64,000 bases of DNA, taken from Cylindrotheca closterium. Lineage: Eukaryota > Bacillariophyta > Bacillariophyceae > Bacillariales > Bacillariaceae. Below are positions 1-8,703 of the stretch, one piece after another. The DNA lies in assembly GCA_933822405.4 (NCBI GenBank), contig CAKOGP040001446.1, positions 354,120-418,119 of the forward strand. Reading direction: 5' to 3'. The first letter of the stretch is position 1. The number at the start of each line of letters is the position of its first letter. Position numbers and translations under genes: made by a program. A model generated the notes under the pieces. The model was given only the letters and a program-made list of their open reading frames with translations, made no database searches and was not told the origin of the DNA.

Positions 1-1635
1 CGAAGGGATGTGTGGTCTACCGGTACTACAGACACCAAGTACTGGCCTGTACCCATACTTTTTTTACAAACCAGGTACTGGAGTTGCTCTTTGGGTCATG
101 CACCATGGGGAGAAATATAGATACAAACGGGAAAAGTTAGGTTAGGGTATCTAATCTTCAAAGTTCCACTTTGGTTCGTGCTTCAAATTGTCTTTGTACT
201 TTCCAAAGATTGCCTTTTCACCATACACATGTTTCAGAATATCGCCCTGATTCTCACCCCTTTTCCCATCCAAAAATTTCTTTACTTCCTGGAATTCATT
301 CGGATGAACTACATCTGGAAGTTGTATAAGTAGGTTGTGCACGACTTGGGGAAATTCTGGATCGAAGAGTCCATTTATACCTTGCGACCTTGATATGGGG
401 ACAACTTTTCGAATATTGTCGCGGAAGAGCCATGTTTTCTTGTCTTCCAAGCAACTCATGTAGTTTCCATCATCACCAACCTCACAATAGTGGGGTCCCT
501 CCTCGTCCACATGTTTGTCGAATACTCTCGAGAGTGGTAGACCCTGTGTAAATGCAGAAGGTCTGGCTGCAATGACTACATCAGAATGACTCAAAAGCAT
601 CATATCTGATGTCATTGCTTTCCATCCCTCCAAACACGTTTCTTCCTTCCCTGCAAGCGCTTTGTATGTTACACCCTCATTGTCTTCAACACGAATTTGA
701 TCGAGGACAACTGTCTTCACGCCGAACTTTTCTGTTGCTGCTTGAACTTCAGGAATGAGTCTTGGGGTATCAGTCGCGAGAAAGATCAGTGGTGTCCGCC
801 GCGCGAATCTATCATGGTACAACATCTTCATCAATCTGACATATTGGCTCACAAGGTACAAAATATTCTTCATGAACTTTCGCTCGTCTTCGATTTTGTG
901 TTTTTCTTCGCCATTTCCAGCACTCAAGTGAATACCAATCACTTCATGTTCTGCAAAGTTGTGCTCTTCCATAAACGCTTCTACCTCATCCTTGAACATG
1001 TAGCTGTCTACTAGCTTGTCATAAAACTCGGAATCAGACTGCAGCTTGTCAAAGAATGGCCCGTCTTCCCCTTCGTAGATTTCACGCTGGATTGGAATAT
1101 GATAGGTCTTGTAACTCTCACCCGGAATATATCCATATACATCATTCCTCGCAATCACCTTCTTCCCTTCTCTCTTTGGTCCTGAAAGCGTTCCTGGAAC
1201 GTTCCAAAGATCGTTTCCAAACAAATGAGGGAAAATGCTGAGTTCATCAAAGCCTTCGTTTCCTTTCCAATTCGTATCCTTTGAGCAAGATCCCCATTGG
1301 AGCTTCAATCGCGCTAGATCTAGCCCCTTTGCCAAATGATAAGCAGATGTATCCCGAACCATCCTATGGCCGATTCCAGCACGCGAGACATGAACTAACC
1401 GATTCGCTGGAAGGATTTTGAAGTTCTCCATCACATTGTCTCCCATCCGTTCTTTCAGATCATAGACAGCGTTCATCGAAAGAACTTTCATATTGATTGA
1501 AACCAATAGTAACAGGACCACAGCAAAGGCCCCCATTAGGCGGTTTGTAGCAGAACCCATGGTTGTCAAGTGTCGACACTGGAAATAGCTTGTCAACACT
1601 GCGCTTTGATTGCTTGGTGTGAGAACTCTTCCTGT
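1..1635. repeat. Segmental duplicate, copy A (matches 10212-11846)
   Basis: Every stretch I compared, including 3' flank, coding part and 75 bp upstream of the start codon, is the same as 10212-11846 at a constant offset of 10,211. The right edge is sharp: after the shared CCTGT ending at 1635 this copy continues into retrotransposon sequence, while the other continues into a different upstream region. The left edge cannot be placed because the window starts inside or exactly at the repeat. Confidence 0.93.
151..1560 (-). CDS. Fucosyltransferase-like type II membrane protein, copy A
   Basis: 469 residues, single exon. The start is the ATG at 1560; a short basic N-terminus and a hydrophobic segment at about 9-28 look like a signal anchor, so a Golgi type II topology is inferred. 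The body has the layout of the GT-B O-/alpha-1,6-fucosyltransferase superfamily: a GIGHRMVR segment near 62-69, an LQWGSC motif near 87-92, the sugar-nucleotide-type segment IGIHLSAGNGE near 208-218, FLATDTPRLI, and SDVVIAARPSAFTQGLPLSR. The usual Arg of the HxRxG motif is Ser here (Ser213), whereas the neighbour at 8704-10089 keeps it, so activity is doubtful. The frame stays open upstream of the ATG into the recombinase of the adjacent retrotransposon. The reading frame looks identical to 10362-11771. The acceptor sugar cannot be told. Confidence 0.72.
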   Translation of the reverse strand: MGSATNRLMGAFAVVLLLLVSINMKVLSMNAVYDLKERMGDNVMENFKILPANRLVHVSRAGIGHRMVRDTSAYHLAKGLDLARLKLQWGSCSKDTNWKGNEGFDELSIFPHLFGNDLWNVPGTLSGPKREGKKVIARNDVYGYIPGESYKTYHIPIQREIYEGEDGPFFDKLQSDSEFYDKLVDSYMFKDEVEAFMEEHNFAEHEVIGIHLSAGNGEEKHKIEDERKFMKNILYLVSQYVRLMKMLYHDRFARRTPLIFLATDTPRLIPEVQAATEKFGVKTVVLDQIRVEDNEGVTYKALAGKEETCLEGWKAMTSDMMLLSHSDVVIAARPSAFTQGLPLSRVFDKHVDEEGPHYCEVGDDGNYMSCLEDKKTWLFRDNIRKVVPISRSQGINGLFDPEFPQVVHNLLIQLPDVVHPNEFQEVKKFLDGKRGENQGDILKHVYGEKAIFGKYKDNLKHEPKWNFED

Positions 1636-2163
1636 TTTCCAAATGCCGTCGTGGTGGGCTTTGGTGTCAAGGTTGTGTTGCTCGAGGTGTTGTTGCATGT
1701 CGAGGGTGTAAGGCTCGAGTTTGTTTGGGACCTTTTCGTGGCGTTCGACTTCAGCAAGGGTGGCGTGGATATCTGGGGACATTTTGGTATCGCTTGGGTT
1801 GTTGTAGCGGGGATCACGACCAGTGAAAAGGCAGATAAAGGAGGCAGCTGCATGGAGGTATTGTTTGATAGTTGCAGATTTGATGTATTGGCCTTGGAGG
1901 GTGCGGCCGGTGGCGAGAGCCACTGTATAAAGGGCAAAGGTAGCGACACGGCGTTCGTGGGGGAAATCGGGGCCATTCATCAGGTAGTCGTCGCGAAGAT
2001 TCATATCATAGCAAAACTTGAGGAAATGGAGTCGGCGGGAACGAAGTGTCCCAAATTTGCGGGGATCATCGGCGGCGCCTGCTTTGGATTGGAGAATAGA
2101 CAGGAGCGCAGGACGGAGCAGAGTTCGGGACTTGGCTGGAAATAATCGAAGTTTCTCATCCAA
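1636..2163 (-). pseudogene. Tyrosine recombinase, N-terminal fragment
   Basis: About 176 codons with a basic helical pattern (LRSRRLHFLKFCYDMN near the start, later SATIKQYLHAAASF) that resembles the core-binding domain of retroelement tyrosine recombinases. The catalytic Arg...His-x-x-Arg...Tyr part is absent because the frame crosses into the duplicated transferase segment. No ATG opens this frame: codon 2163 is TTG and the frame is open further upstream inside the RT ORF, which overlaps by at least 160 nt in another frame. If the intact element is expressed, a programmed frameshift or internal initiation is the likely way. Assignment rests on pattern and position and is moderately sure. 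Confidence 0.62.
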
Positions 2164-4793
2164 GGTAAAGTGTGAAATGTCTGTGAAAGTAAGTGATGGT
2201 GAGAGAGTTTTGTGTCGGGGCGTGAAATAAAATCAGCAGCAAAGTTGTCTTCACCGGGTACATGGTCGGATAGTGAAGTCAGAGGGGAGCGCTTGAGCAG
2301 TTGACCGTGCAAGTCGACCAAAAGGCGTGCGAAGGGACTGTTGGTCCGGGCGTCATTCATCCATTTCTCAGTAGGGGTGTTGTCGGTTCGATTGAGTAGA
2401 ACTGGAAAGTGTGGAAATCCATTGGGAAATTGGTGGACCAGGCCTGCATGGGCGTGGGAAGTGCCTTCAAGGCGGACAACCGTTGCAACCTCTTGGAGGA
2501 AAGCAACCAAGAACTCAAGGCTGTTGATGTGGACATAGTTCGGGTTGCTGGATTTTAATTTGGTACCAGCAACAATATCGGGGCTCCAAACAATGCGGAA
2601 CCAGAAGAGAAGTTCCTCCGAATAGGCTCCTCCTCCAATAAAGCTAGCATCACCAAAGGAAGTGAAATGCGGGTCGCGAGGGATCATTTGGGGAATGTAG
2701 ATTTTCCATGTTTCAGTTTTGAGGCTGTGTTGGATCGCTCGTAATTCGCGGGTGACAGAGGCATCGAGATGGAATCGCTTGTTGGCGTTCCAAAGAAATG
2801 TTGCTGCTTCTTTTCCGATGAGGGAAGCGAGGCGGTAGCTGAGGGCTGGAGGAAGTTGGTCGGAAATTATTTGGACTTTGTCATTGCGCTTCATGTAATG
2901 TTTGATGGATTGGTGGCGGGAGCGGAGAAATTGACTGAGGACACGTTGCAAGTTGAAATACGAACAACGCATCCAGCGACAGACTGTGGTTGCAGTTGAA
3001 ACGTGCCCAAGAAGAATCGCGATATCGCGAAGGGAGAGTTTTGGATTCGCGAGCGTTTCTGAAAGGAGTTTGAGAAGGCGGTCCCGTTTGATGGGAGGCA
3101 AGCTCACTGTCAATTGTCTTGAGTTCACTACCCATCCGATGGTTTTGCGTTCATGGGAGAAAGTGTTGGCAAATTTTTCCCAAGAGATGCAATCGCGTAT
3201 TCCATTAGAGGTGTTTGGGTATCCCAGGAGGATGTACAAAGCAAGGACACTGGCTGATATTGTTTGGCGCAAGAAGAGCGCAACATCAGCATAGAGGCAA
3301 TCGTCGACGTGGTGGTCGAAAGTAGGAGACTTGCGGGTACCGTCAGGTTGTAGAACCCCGGGATTCTTCGAGTCAGGTTCGGCGGGGGTGAAAGCGGCAA
3401 TGTCTGATGGTGTTGGAAGAGGGGCAAGTGATAATGTCGGAAGGTATTTTGCCACCCTGGGGATGGTTGTAGCTGCTGCGTACCAAAGGGATTGGGCAAG
3501 TTGTTGGCGGACCAAGGCAACGACTTCCCATTGGGCAGGGCTGGTGTTGTCGCCAAAGGAAAGACCAGTGCAAAAGAAAAGGAAACCAAAGAGCATAAAC
3601 ATATGCATTCCAACCACATTGGGGTTCCATTTGACATGGCGGAAGGCGCCGGAAACATCATCGTCACAGATGTATATTTCCTCGTTGGGGTAGGTGATAC
3701 GGAGGTTGTAGATCCAGATCAAGAAGTTGGGGAATGACCGCGGGAAGCAGATGTCGGGTTCTGTGTCTTTGGAGGTAAAATCGTTGACTGCCATAGCTGC
3801 CAGGGAAGGATGATGGGTCGCATCGAAAATGATTCGGGGTTTTCTGTATTCATGGGACGCGTCAACCAACCCGAGTGGAGTAGTATGGGCATCGCGGATA
3901 TACGGAAGGAGGGCGGGGTTGGCTGCCAGGAGGTAATTGCGGAGCACGTCCTTTTCGACAGCACTTTTGGTTTTTTTCACATCATCATAAACTGTTTTGT
4001 GGTTACCATAGGCGATGAAGGTTCGGAGGTTGTCATCTGAGGATTCGGCGGTCACGTAGTTCGGGGCGCCGTCGAGGAATATGCGTTTCAGTTGTGTGAT
4101 GAGAAGAGGGTCAACTTTTGCTTCGCGGAGGATAGGTTCGAGAGTTGGCCAATCTCGATGGGCGCCGGTATGGATGTTCCCAACGAAGCGGACTGCAGTA
4201 GGGATACTGAGGTCGTAGTGGAGGAGACATGCAGTAAACATGCGGCTCCATCGATGCATGGCGACATCAGGCGGCAGGTGAGTTGGTATGGGTTGTCGGA
4301 GGGGTCGGAAGTCCACAAATCGGTGTTCGTCGAGGAGAAGGGAGAGGAGATGGATGGATGGGCACACTTGGAAGAGGGTTGCCATGTCGGTTGGGCTCAA
4401 GTAGCGGCTCTTCAGCAGAAATATCCAGGTATGTTCGAATTTGTGCTGGGTACTGAACCACCGGTCAACACTGTCCTTACCATGGGGAGAATTGACGGCG
4501 AGGAACACAGGGGACGGGAGTTTTGTTGTTGCCCAAGCTTCACGGTCGCGTTTGGTCGTTGAAGGGATAGAGGAACGACCTTGGATCGCAACTTCAAGTC
4601 TTTCGCCGAATTTTTCTTGTTCTGCGTCAGTGTACCGTGGATACGGGGAGTCTGGAGAGGAAGCGGAAGGAGGAGAACTGGAAGGGGTATGGGAAGGGGC
4701 ATTGGAAAGAGTTCCTGTCGGTTGGGTGGAAGTTGAAGTTGTTCTGGATGGGTGGGGTGGCGAAAGAGAGTTGTTGATCGGGTTGCGGATCAT
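2001..4793 (-). CDS. Retrotransposon reverse transcriptase-RNase H
   Basis: 930 residues from the first ATG (4793); the frame is open further up to about 4907 without an ATG. Motif A is seen as ICDDDVSGAF, followed by a block with GLSFGDNTSPAQWE, and motif C is HHVDDCLY (catalytic D-D, with His-Val in place of the usual Tyr-x). A cellular-type RNase H follows: FGDASFIGGGAY (first Asp), INSLEFLV (Glu), RTDNTPTEKW (Asp) and the closing DHVPGEDNFAADFISR, which is the signature found at the end of DIRS-type RNase H. No in-frame stops interrupt it, so it may be recent. It follows Gag by 137 nt and overlaps the recombinase fragment at its 3' end. It copies element RNA to DNA. Confidence 0.85.
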   Translation of the reverse strand: MIRNPINNSLSPPHPSRTTSTSTQPTGTLSNAPSHTPSSSPPSASSPDSPYPRYTDAEQEKFGERLEVAIQGRSSIPSTTKRDREAWATTKLPSPVFLAVNSPHGKDSVDRWFSTQHKFEHTWIFLLKSRYLSPTDMATLFQVCPSIHLLSLLLDEHRFVDFRPLRQPIPTHLPPDVAMHRWSRMFTACLLHYDLSIPTAVRFVGNIHTGAHRDWPTLEPILREAKVDPLLITQLKRIFLDGAPNYVTAESSDDNLRTFIAYGNHKTVYDDVKKTKSAVEKDVLRNYLLAANPALLPYIRDAHTTPLGLVDASHEYRKPRIIFDATHHPSLAAMAVNDFTSKDTEPDICFPRSFPNFLIWIYNLRITYPNEEIYICDDDVSGAFRHVKWNPNVVGMHMFMLFGFLFFCTGLSFGDNTSPAQWEVVALVRQQLAQSLWYAAATTIPRVAKYLPTLSLAPLPTPSDIAAFTPAEPDSKNPGVLQPDGTRKSPTFDHHVDDCLYADVALFLRQTISASVLALYILLGYPNTSNGIRDCISWEKFANTFSHERKTIGWVVNSRQLTVSLPPIKRDRLLKLLSETLANPKLSLRDIAILLGHVSTATTVCRWMRCSYFNLQRVLSQFLRSRHQSIKHYMKRNDKVQIISDQLPPALSYRLASLIGKEAATFLWNANKRFHLDASVTRELRAIQHSLKTETWKIYIPQMIPRDPHFTSFGDASFIGGGAYSEELLFWFRIVWSPDIVAGTKLKSSNPNYVHINSLEFLVAFLQEVATVVRLEGTSHAHAGLVHQFPNGFPHFPVLLNRTDNTPTEKWMNDARTNSPFARLLVDLHGQLLKRSPLTSLSDHVPGEDNFAADFISRPDTKLSHHHLLSQTFHTLPWMRNFDYFQPSPELCSVLRSCLFSNPKQAPPMIPANLGHFVPADSISSSFAMI

Positions 4794-4929
4794 GCTACTG
4801 GGAGTGCGGACGATGCACGTAGAGCATTGAGGAACTTTGGACAAAACGTGGATGAAATGCAGTGGAACGAAATGGTAAGGTAAGTCGGTGACGGGTTGAC
4901 GTGCTGTTTAAGTAGTTTGAGTTGGAGAA

Positions 4930-7146
4930 CTAACCATGAGGTTTTGGGGCGGTACGGGTGACCCCAGGGGTTTTTTCAATGAATTTATCAAAGGATTGGG
5001 TTTCGGTGGGGCTCATGGTTGCCGCAAATTGTTTGGTGTAATGGATGTTGTGGCAGCGGGGGCGGTTGCAATGGTAGTTGGCAAATAGGAAATGGGAACA
5101 GAAGGCTGCCTGTTTCCCAGTAATTGGATGTTTACATTTGAAAGGGGCAATTGGGAGCCTGCCCGGGCCATCGTAGGTCAAGTATCCTGGATGTGATCCA
5201 AGGGGTTGGGGTCTGGCACGTTTGGTTGGGTCTGGACGTTCACGGGTGGTTGGGCCCTCACGTTTGGGAGCGGGGTTCGGTTTTCCATGCAAGATCGTAT
5301 GCAAGTTGGGGCAAGTAGCGTATGGGCCAAGGTTGCCCATAGTGATAGACATATTGAGGTGGCCGATGGCGGATTCGACACCATTGAAGGCATTCACGAA
5401 AGTGTCGATGGTGATAGGCTGGCCGTTGCGGAGTTTGCTCAGGGTTGTTTTGTTCTTGGAGACCCCCACAACAATCTGCAAGATCTGGTTCATTTCAAGG
5501 AGAAGACAGAGGGGTAGGTGGGGGACCTTATCGTTCCAACGGATCCAATCTTTGGCAGTGGGAGTGTGGAGGGCATCCATAAAATCTTCCAAGAGGGTGA
5601 CAATCAATGGGGGGTCGTCGAAGGTAAAGTCTTTGACACAGTATTTTGCAAAAGCAAAGAAGTTCGCTAACATCTTGATCAGAGCTTCCACAGAGCTGAT
5701 ATCGCCGTGGACAAAGATGTCGGTCTTCTTTGCTGCTTGTTTGGACTTGTCTTCTTCCATGGCTTCCTGCCGGATGATGTCGCGGCCTTCCGCTAGGAAA
5801 GTTGTGTATTTGACGTCATGCTTGTTGGGAGGGAGCCAGGCAAGGAGGCTAAGAAGGGAAGTAGCTTCGTGAGGGTGCATTGTGAGTGGCTTAAAGCCAA
5901 AGCTGCATGTTTTCAGAGCAGTGACTGTTGCGTGCTGGAAGAGGGCAATGTCGAAGTCAACGTTGCGGTCGTAGTTATTGCGAGTGGTGAGGGTGTCGGT
6001 GATATGGGCAAATGTATCGTGGAGGTGCCGGAGGGCTTCTTTGATCGAACCGATTTCCAAGAAAGTTTCGAAGTCATCGGAAAGGACGGACGGGTGGAGT
6101 TCTTTGACTGTTGAACCGTCGAGTTGAACTACGCTTTTTACGCGGCCAAAGAGTAAACGGTACGAATCCTTGGCGCTGGCAGAAGTGCGGGCAAGATCTT
6201 TTTCTTTTGTGCTGGCGTTGACGCCTTTGAGAGCGTTGGCCATGATCTGGGCGAAGAGTTCACTGTCGAATGGGGCTCCTGCTGGGAGGGGGGCCGCAGG
6301 AACTTCGTGGGTAGCAACATGGGTAGTAGATGCTAAAGTAGAAAGGGCCGAATGCCGTTTGAATTCTTCGAATAGATTCTTGTATGTGTCGGCCTCCGCG
6401 GCAAATGCACTGACGTCTGATGTAGAATAGGTCAGATGAGTAGCAAGATCACTTGAGGGAAACCGATCCGTTGGGATGGTGTCGTCACTGAAGATATGGT
6501 CGTGGGAATGGATGCTCTGAGACTCGTTGTGGTCGTGAAGGTACTTCATTGCCTCGTACCAGAGCTGGAACTGGGGGTGGAAGGTGTCCAAGTCGGCTGG
6601 TGGAGCGGAGGATAGCTTGAGATTGGTAGGGATGGTTGCACCAGGATAGATTGGGAAGAACTTTTTAACTTCAGTGAACACCCCATCGCCACTAGGCCAA
6701 TAGATATCCTCTGGGGGATTGGCGCTGTCGGGGGCCAATGCGGTATGGGGAGAGTATTGGGTGTCTTGGATGTGGCGGGCCTTGCATTCACGAGCCAGTT
6801 CATCGCGGGCGATGGAGATGACACTGCTACCAAGGGCATCCAAGGAGAAAGCAACTGGGGTGGGGGACTCGTAACGGTCATTCGCGGATGCCCAGTACAA
6901 GTTTGGACCGACCTGTTTAGGGCAGATCACTTGTCGGAGAGTCCCATCAGCGCCGTCAAAGTATGCAAATCCGTGGGCTTGGGATAGTAGAATGTTTTTG
7001 CAAGCGCTGGCGTTATGAGTGTGGAAATAGTTGGATAGCAGGAGTTTCTCCTTAATCGGGTCCAAGGGAAGGTCTTTGACGCTAGTCAAAGCAGAGCGAC
7101 CTACTTGGAGGATTGCATCTAGGGTGCGAGGGGGGAAAGTCTGCAT
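4930..7146 (-). CDS. Retrotransposon Gag-like protein
   Basis: 738 residues, ATG at 7146, uninterrupted. The protein lacks catalytic motifs, is rich in Ala, Pro and Asp, and has a low-complexity basic stretch before a C-terminal zinc-binding pattern: FCSHFLFANYHCNRPRCHNIH, spaced C-x9-C-x4-C-x3-H. This is closer to a CCCH finger than to the CX2CX4HX4C knuckle of LTR retroelements. Position immediately upstream of the RT frame on the same strand fits a Gag that packages element RNA. The N-terminal 500 residues match nothing I recognise. Confidence 0.7.
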   Translation of the reverse strand: MQTFPPRTLDAILQVGRSALTSVKDLPLDPIKEKLLLSNYFHTHNASACKNILLSQAHGFAYFDGADGTLRQVICPKQVGPNLYWASANDRYESPTPVAFSLDALGSSVISIARDELARECKARHIQDTQYSPHTALAPDSANPPEDIYWPSGDGVFTEVKKFFPIYPGATIPTNLKLSSAPPADLDTFHPQFQLWYEAMKYLHDHNESQSIHSHDHIFSDDTIPTDRFPSSDLATHLTYSTSDVSAFAAEADTYKNLFEEFKRHSALSTLASTTHVATHEVPAAPLPAGAPFDSELFAQIMANALKGVNASTKEKDLARTSASAKDSYRLLFGRVKSVVQLDGSTVKELHPSVLSDDFETFLEIGSIKEALRHLHDTFAHITDTLTTRNNYDRNVDFDIALFQHATVTALKTCSFGFKPLTMHPHEATSLLSLLAWLPPNKHDVKYTTFLAEGRDIIRQEAMEEDKSKQAAKKTDIFVHGDISSVEALIKMLANFFAFAKYCVKDFTFDDPPLIVTLLEDFMDALHTPTAKDWIRWNDKVPHLPLCLLLEMNQILQIVVGVSKNKTTLSKLRNGQPITIDTFVNAFNGVESAIGHLNMSITMGNLGPYATCPNLHTILHGKPNPAPKREGPTTRERPDPTKRARPQPLGSHPGYLTYDGPGRLPIAPFKCKHPITGKQAAFCSHFLFANYHCNRPRCHNIHYTKQFAATMSPTETQSFDKFIEKTPGVTRTAPKPHG

Positions 7147-8703
7147 CGGGCGAAAGGGACAGCAGTTTCGAGATTGTGGGGGGTTGGTGGGAACGAAATA
7201 GGGAGTGATAGTGGGTTGGATTTGTATAAATTAGCGATAAATACTGCGATAAATCGGATTGTATGGGCCCTCAACGGTAGAGGGAGGCAGTTGGAGACCT
7301 TTGGTCGGGCCATCAGGGCGTTGCAAACGGAAAGATGGTGCGGTCGGAGTGACCGAAGATTCGTTGCCAATCTTGGTTGGCGAGCCGTTGGCTATGGGAA
7401 TCACTCTGGGATGCACGTAGCGAGGTGGTACTGGGGGACACAGGTCGGAGTAGGCAGAATTGGTCCGGCGCCGATGCGGATGCGGGCGAAGGAAAGGTGC
7501 TGGACTCGATGGTTCGGATGGTTGCTGACTGATGTCAAGCTCCGACGGATTGCCACCGGTGGGCAAGGGATCAGCTGTCGCAGGTTGCTGATTGAGGAGA
7601 TCTCTCGGAGAGATATGGATGTGTTGACGGTCAACAAAATGCACAGGCGCAAATGAAAATGAGTGGTAGCATGGGGCTAGACCACTTGACACCGGGTGTC
7701 TGTTCAAATATCAGGAATTTGAGGGTTAGCCACCGGTGGGCAATGAATACAGCGTGTAATGAGCTGACGCAAGTGTGCGATTTTTAGAGTAGGCTCCCGG
7801 GGAGCGGTTGTCAACATGGTGACGGTTCTCGGGTACGCGAGAAAAGGTTTGTTTGGGGCCGCTGGTGGAATGATGGCTCGAATCGGATTCGGAGATTCAT
7901 CCTGCGGTAAATGTTGTTGTGGGGGCGGCTGCGACTTCGGAAGTCGGGCCGGTGGTTCTTGTAATGAGTAGATGAAAGAGAGAAAAAAGATATAATCATT
8001 CTGAATTGCTTCAGAAGATCATGGTTCCTTAGCTCTTCATCGTCTCATCTTGCACTTGGCAAAAAGAATGTTTCTGCCACGCCTTCGTTTGCCATGCCGA
8101 TCGTTCCCGAAATTTCGTCCAATAATTACCGTTACTTCGCTTAAGCGACTGACAACATGACTGTTGGCGTGAAGACAGATATCTTCTCTTGCCAGTCCGT
8201 CTACCGTCTTGCCTGATCAGTTTCTTGTGTCTGACGAACACTCTGTAAGCACCATCTCAGAAGCGTCGAACATATTTAGTGCTTAATCCCTCACCGAGAG
8301 AGATTTTGTGTAGACTTGGTACAAATCGAAAAAGGTTAAAGCAATGTTCGAGCTGGTCGTAAATACAATGGCTATAGAGTGTATGAAATCACATACGTAA
8401 GTCTTCCAAATGGGTCGAACAAGTCGATTAAAGTAAGCGTTGCAATGCACCGATATGTTGGCGTCACAGTTGCGTCAGCTCCTTCTAAAAGTTGCTATTG
8501 TGAAACCGTTCTATACCCGCCGCCAATAAGGTGCGGAAAAATAAACCAATCCTCCCTCTTGCCTCTTGTTTATTGGCGCTGTGGGTTGAAGCCGCCGCCT
8601 TGTCATAATTCAAAATTGGTATAGACTCCTACAGTAGATGCTCTAATGTTGTGAATTGATTTCATCATAGGTAGGTCCTATGGCACGGCCGGGGCGAACA
8701 TTA
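7147..8703. other. Retrotransposon leader and unassigned intergenic DNA
   Basis: The first 560 bases (7147-7707) are probably the Gag leader; a stop-free minus-strand frame of 158 codons, Pro- and Ser-rich, lies at 7231-7707 and is weak as a gene. A 15-base direct repeat GCCACCGGTGGGCAA occurs at 7552-7566 and 7729-7743, each holding the palindrome CACCGGTG; it may be part of a terminal repeat system. From about 8000 to 8703 I see no convincing gene or repeat. Confidence 0.5.

Larger units (their letters stand above)
1636..7710 (-). mobile_element. DIRS/Ngaro-order tyrosine-recombinase retrotransposon, 3'-truncated
   Basis: Reading on the minus strand the order is leader (about 7710-7147), Gag-like ORF, reverse transcriptase with RNase H, then the N-terminal part of a tyrosine recombinase overlapping the end of the RT frame. 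Gag, then RT/RNase H, then recombinase, with no DDE integrase or protease, is the order known for DIRS and Ngaro elements. The 3' end (recombinase catalytic half and terminal repeat) is missing and replaced at 1635/1636 by the duplicated transferase segment. The upstream limit is not defined; 7710 is the end of the last stop-free leader ORF, and the true terminal repeat may extend to about 8000. Confidence 0.75.

Noticed and set aside
136..150. GTTAGGTTAGGGTA resembling telomere repeats near the window edge
   Set aside because: Only two units, and the same bases recur at 10347-10361 within the duplicated block, so it is not a chromosome end.
1570..2145. 191-codon plus-strand frame opposite the recombinase fragment
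   Set aside because: It is antisense to the retroelement and to the transferase leader, without domain features.
5222..5872. 216-codon plus-strand frame opposite Gag
   Set aside because: It is the antisense shadow of a long coherent Gag frame; composition is random.
7231..7707. 158-codon Pro-rich frame as an extra retroelement gene
   Set aside because: Possible but not supported: overlapping frames on both strands are equally open in this GC-richer leader, so it is noted only as leader sequence.
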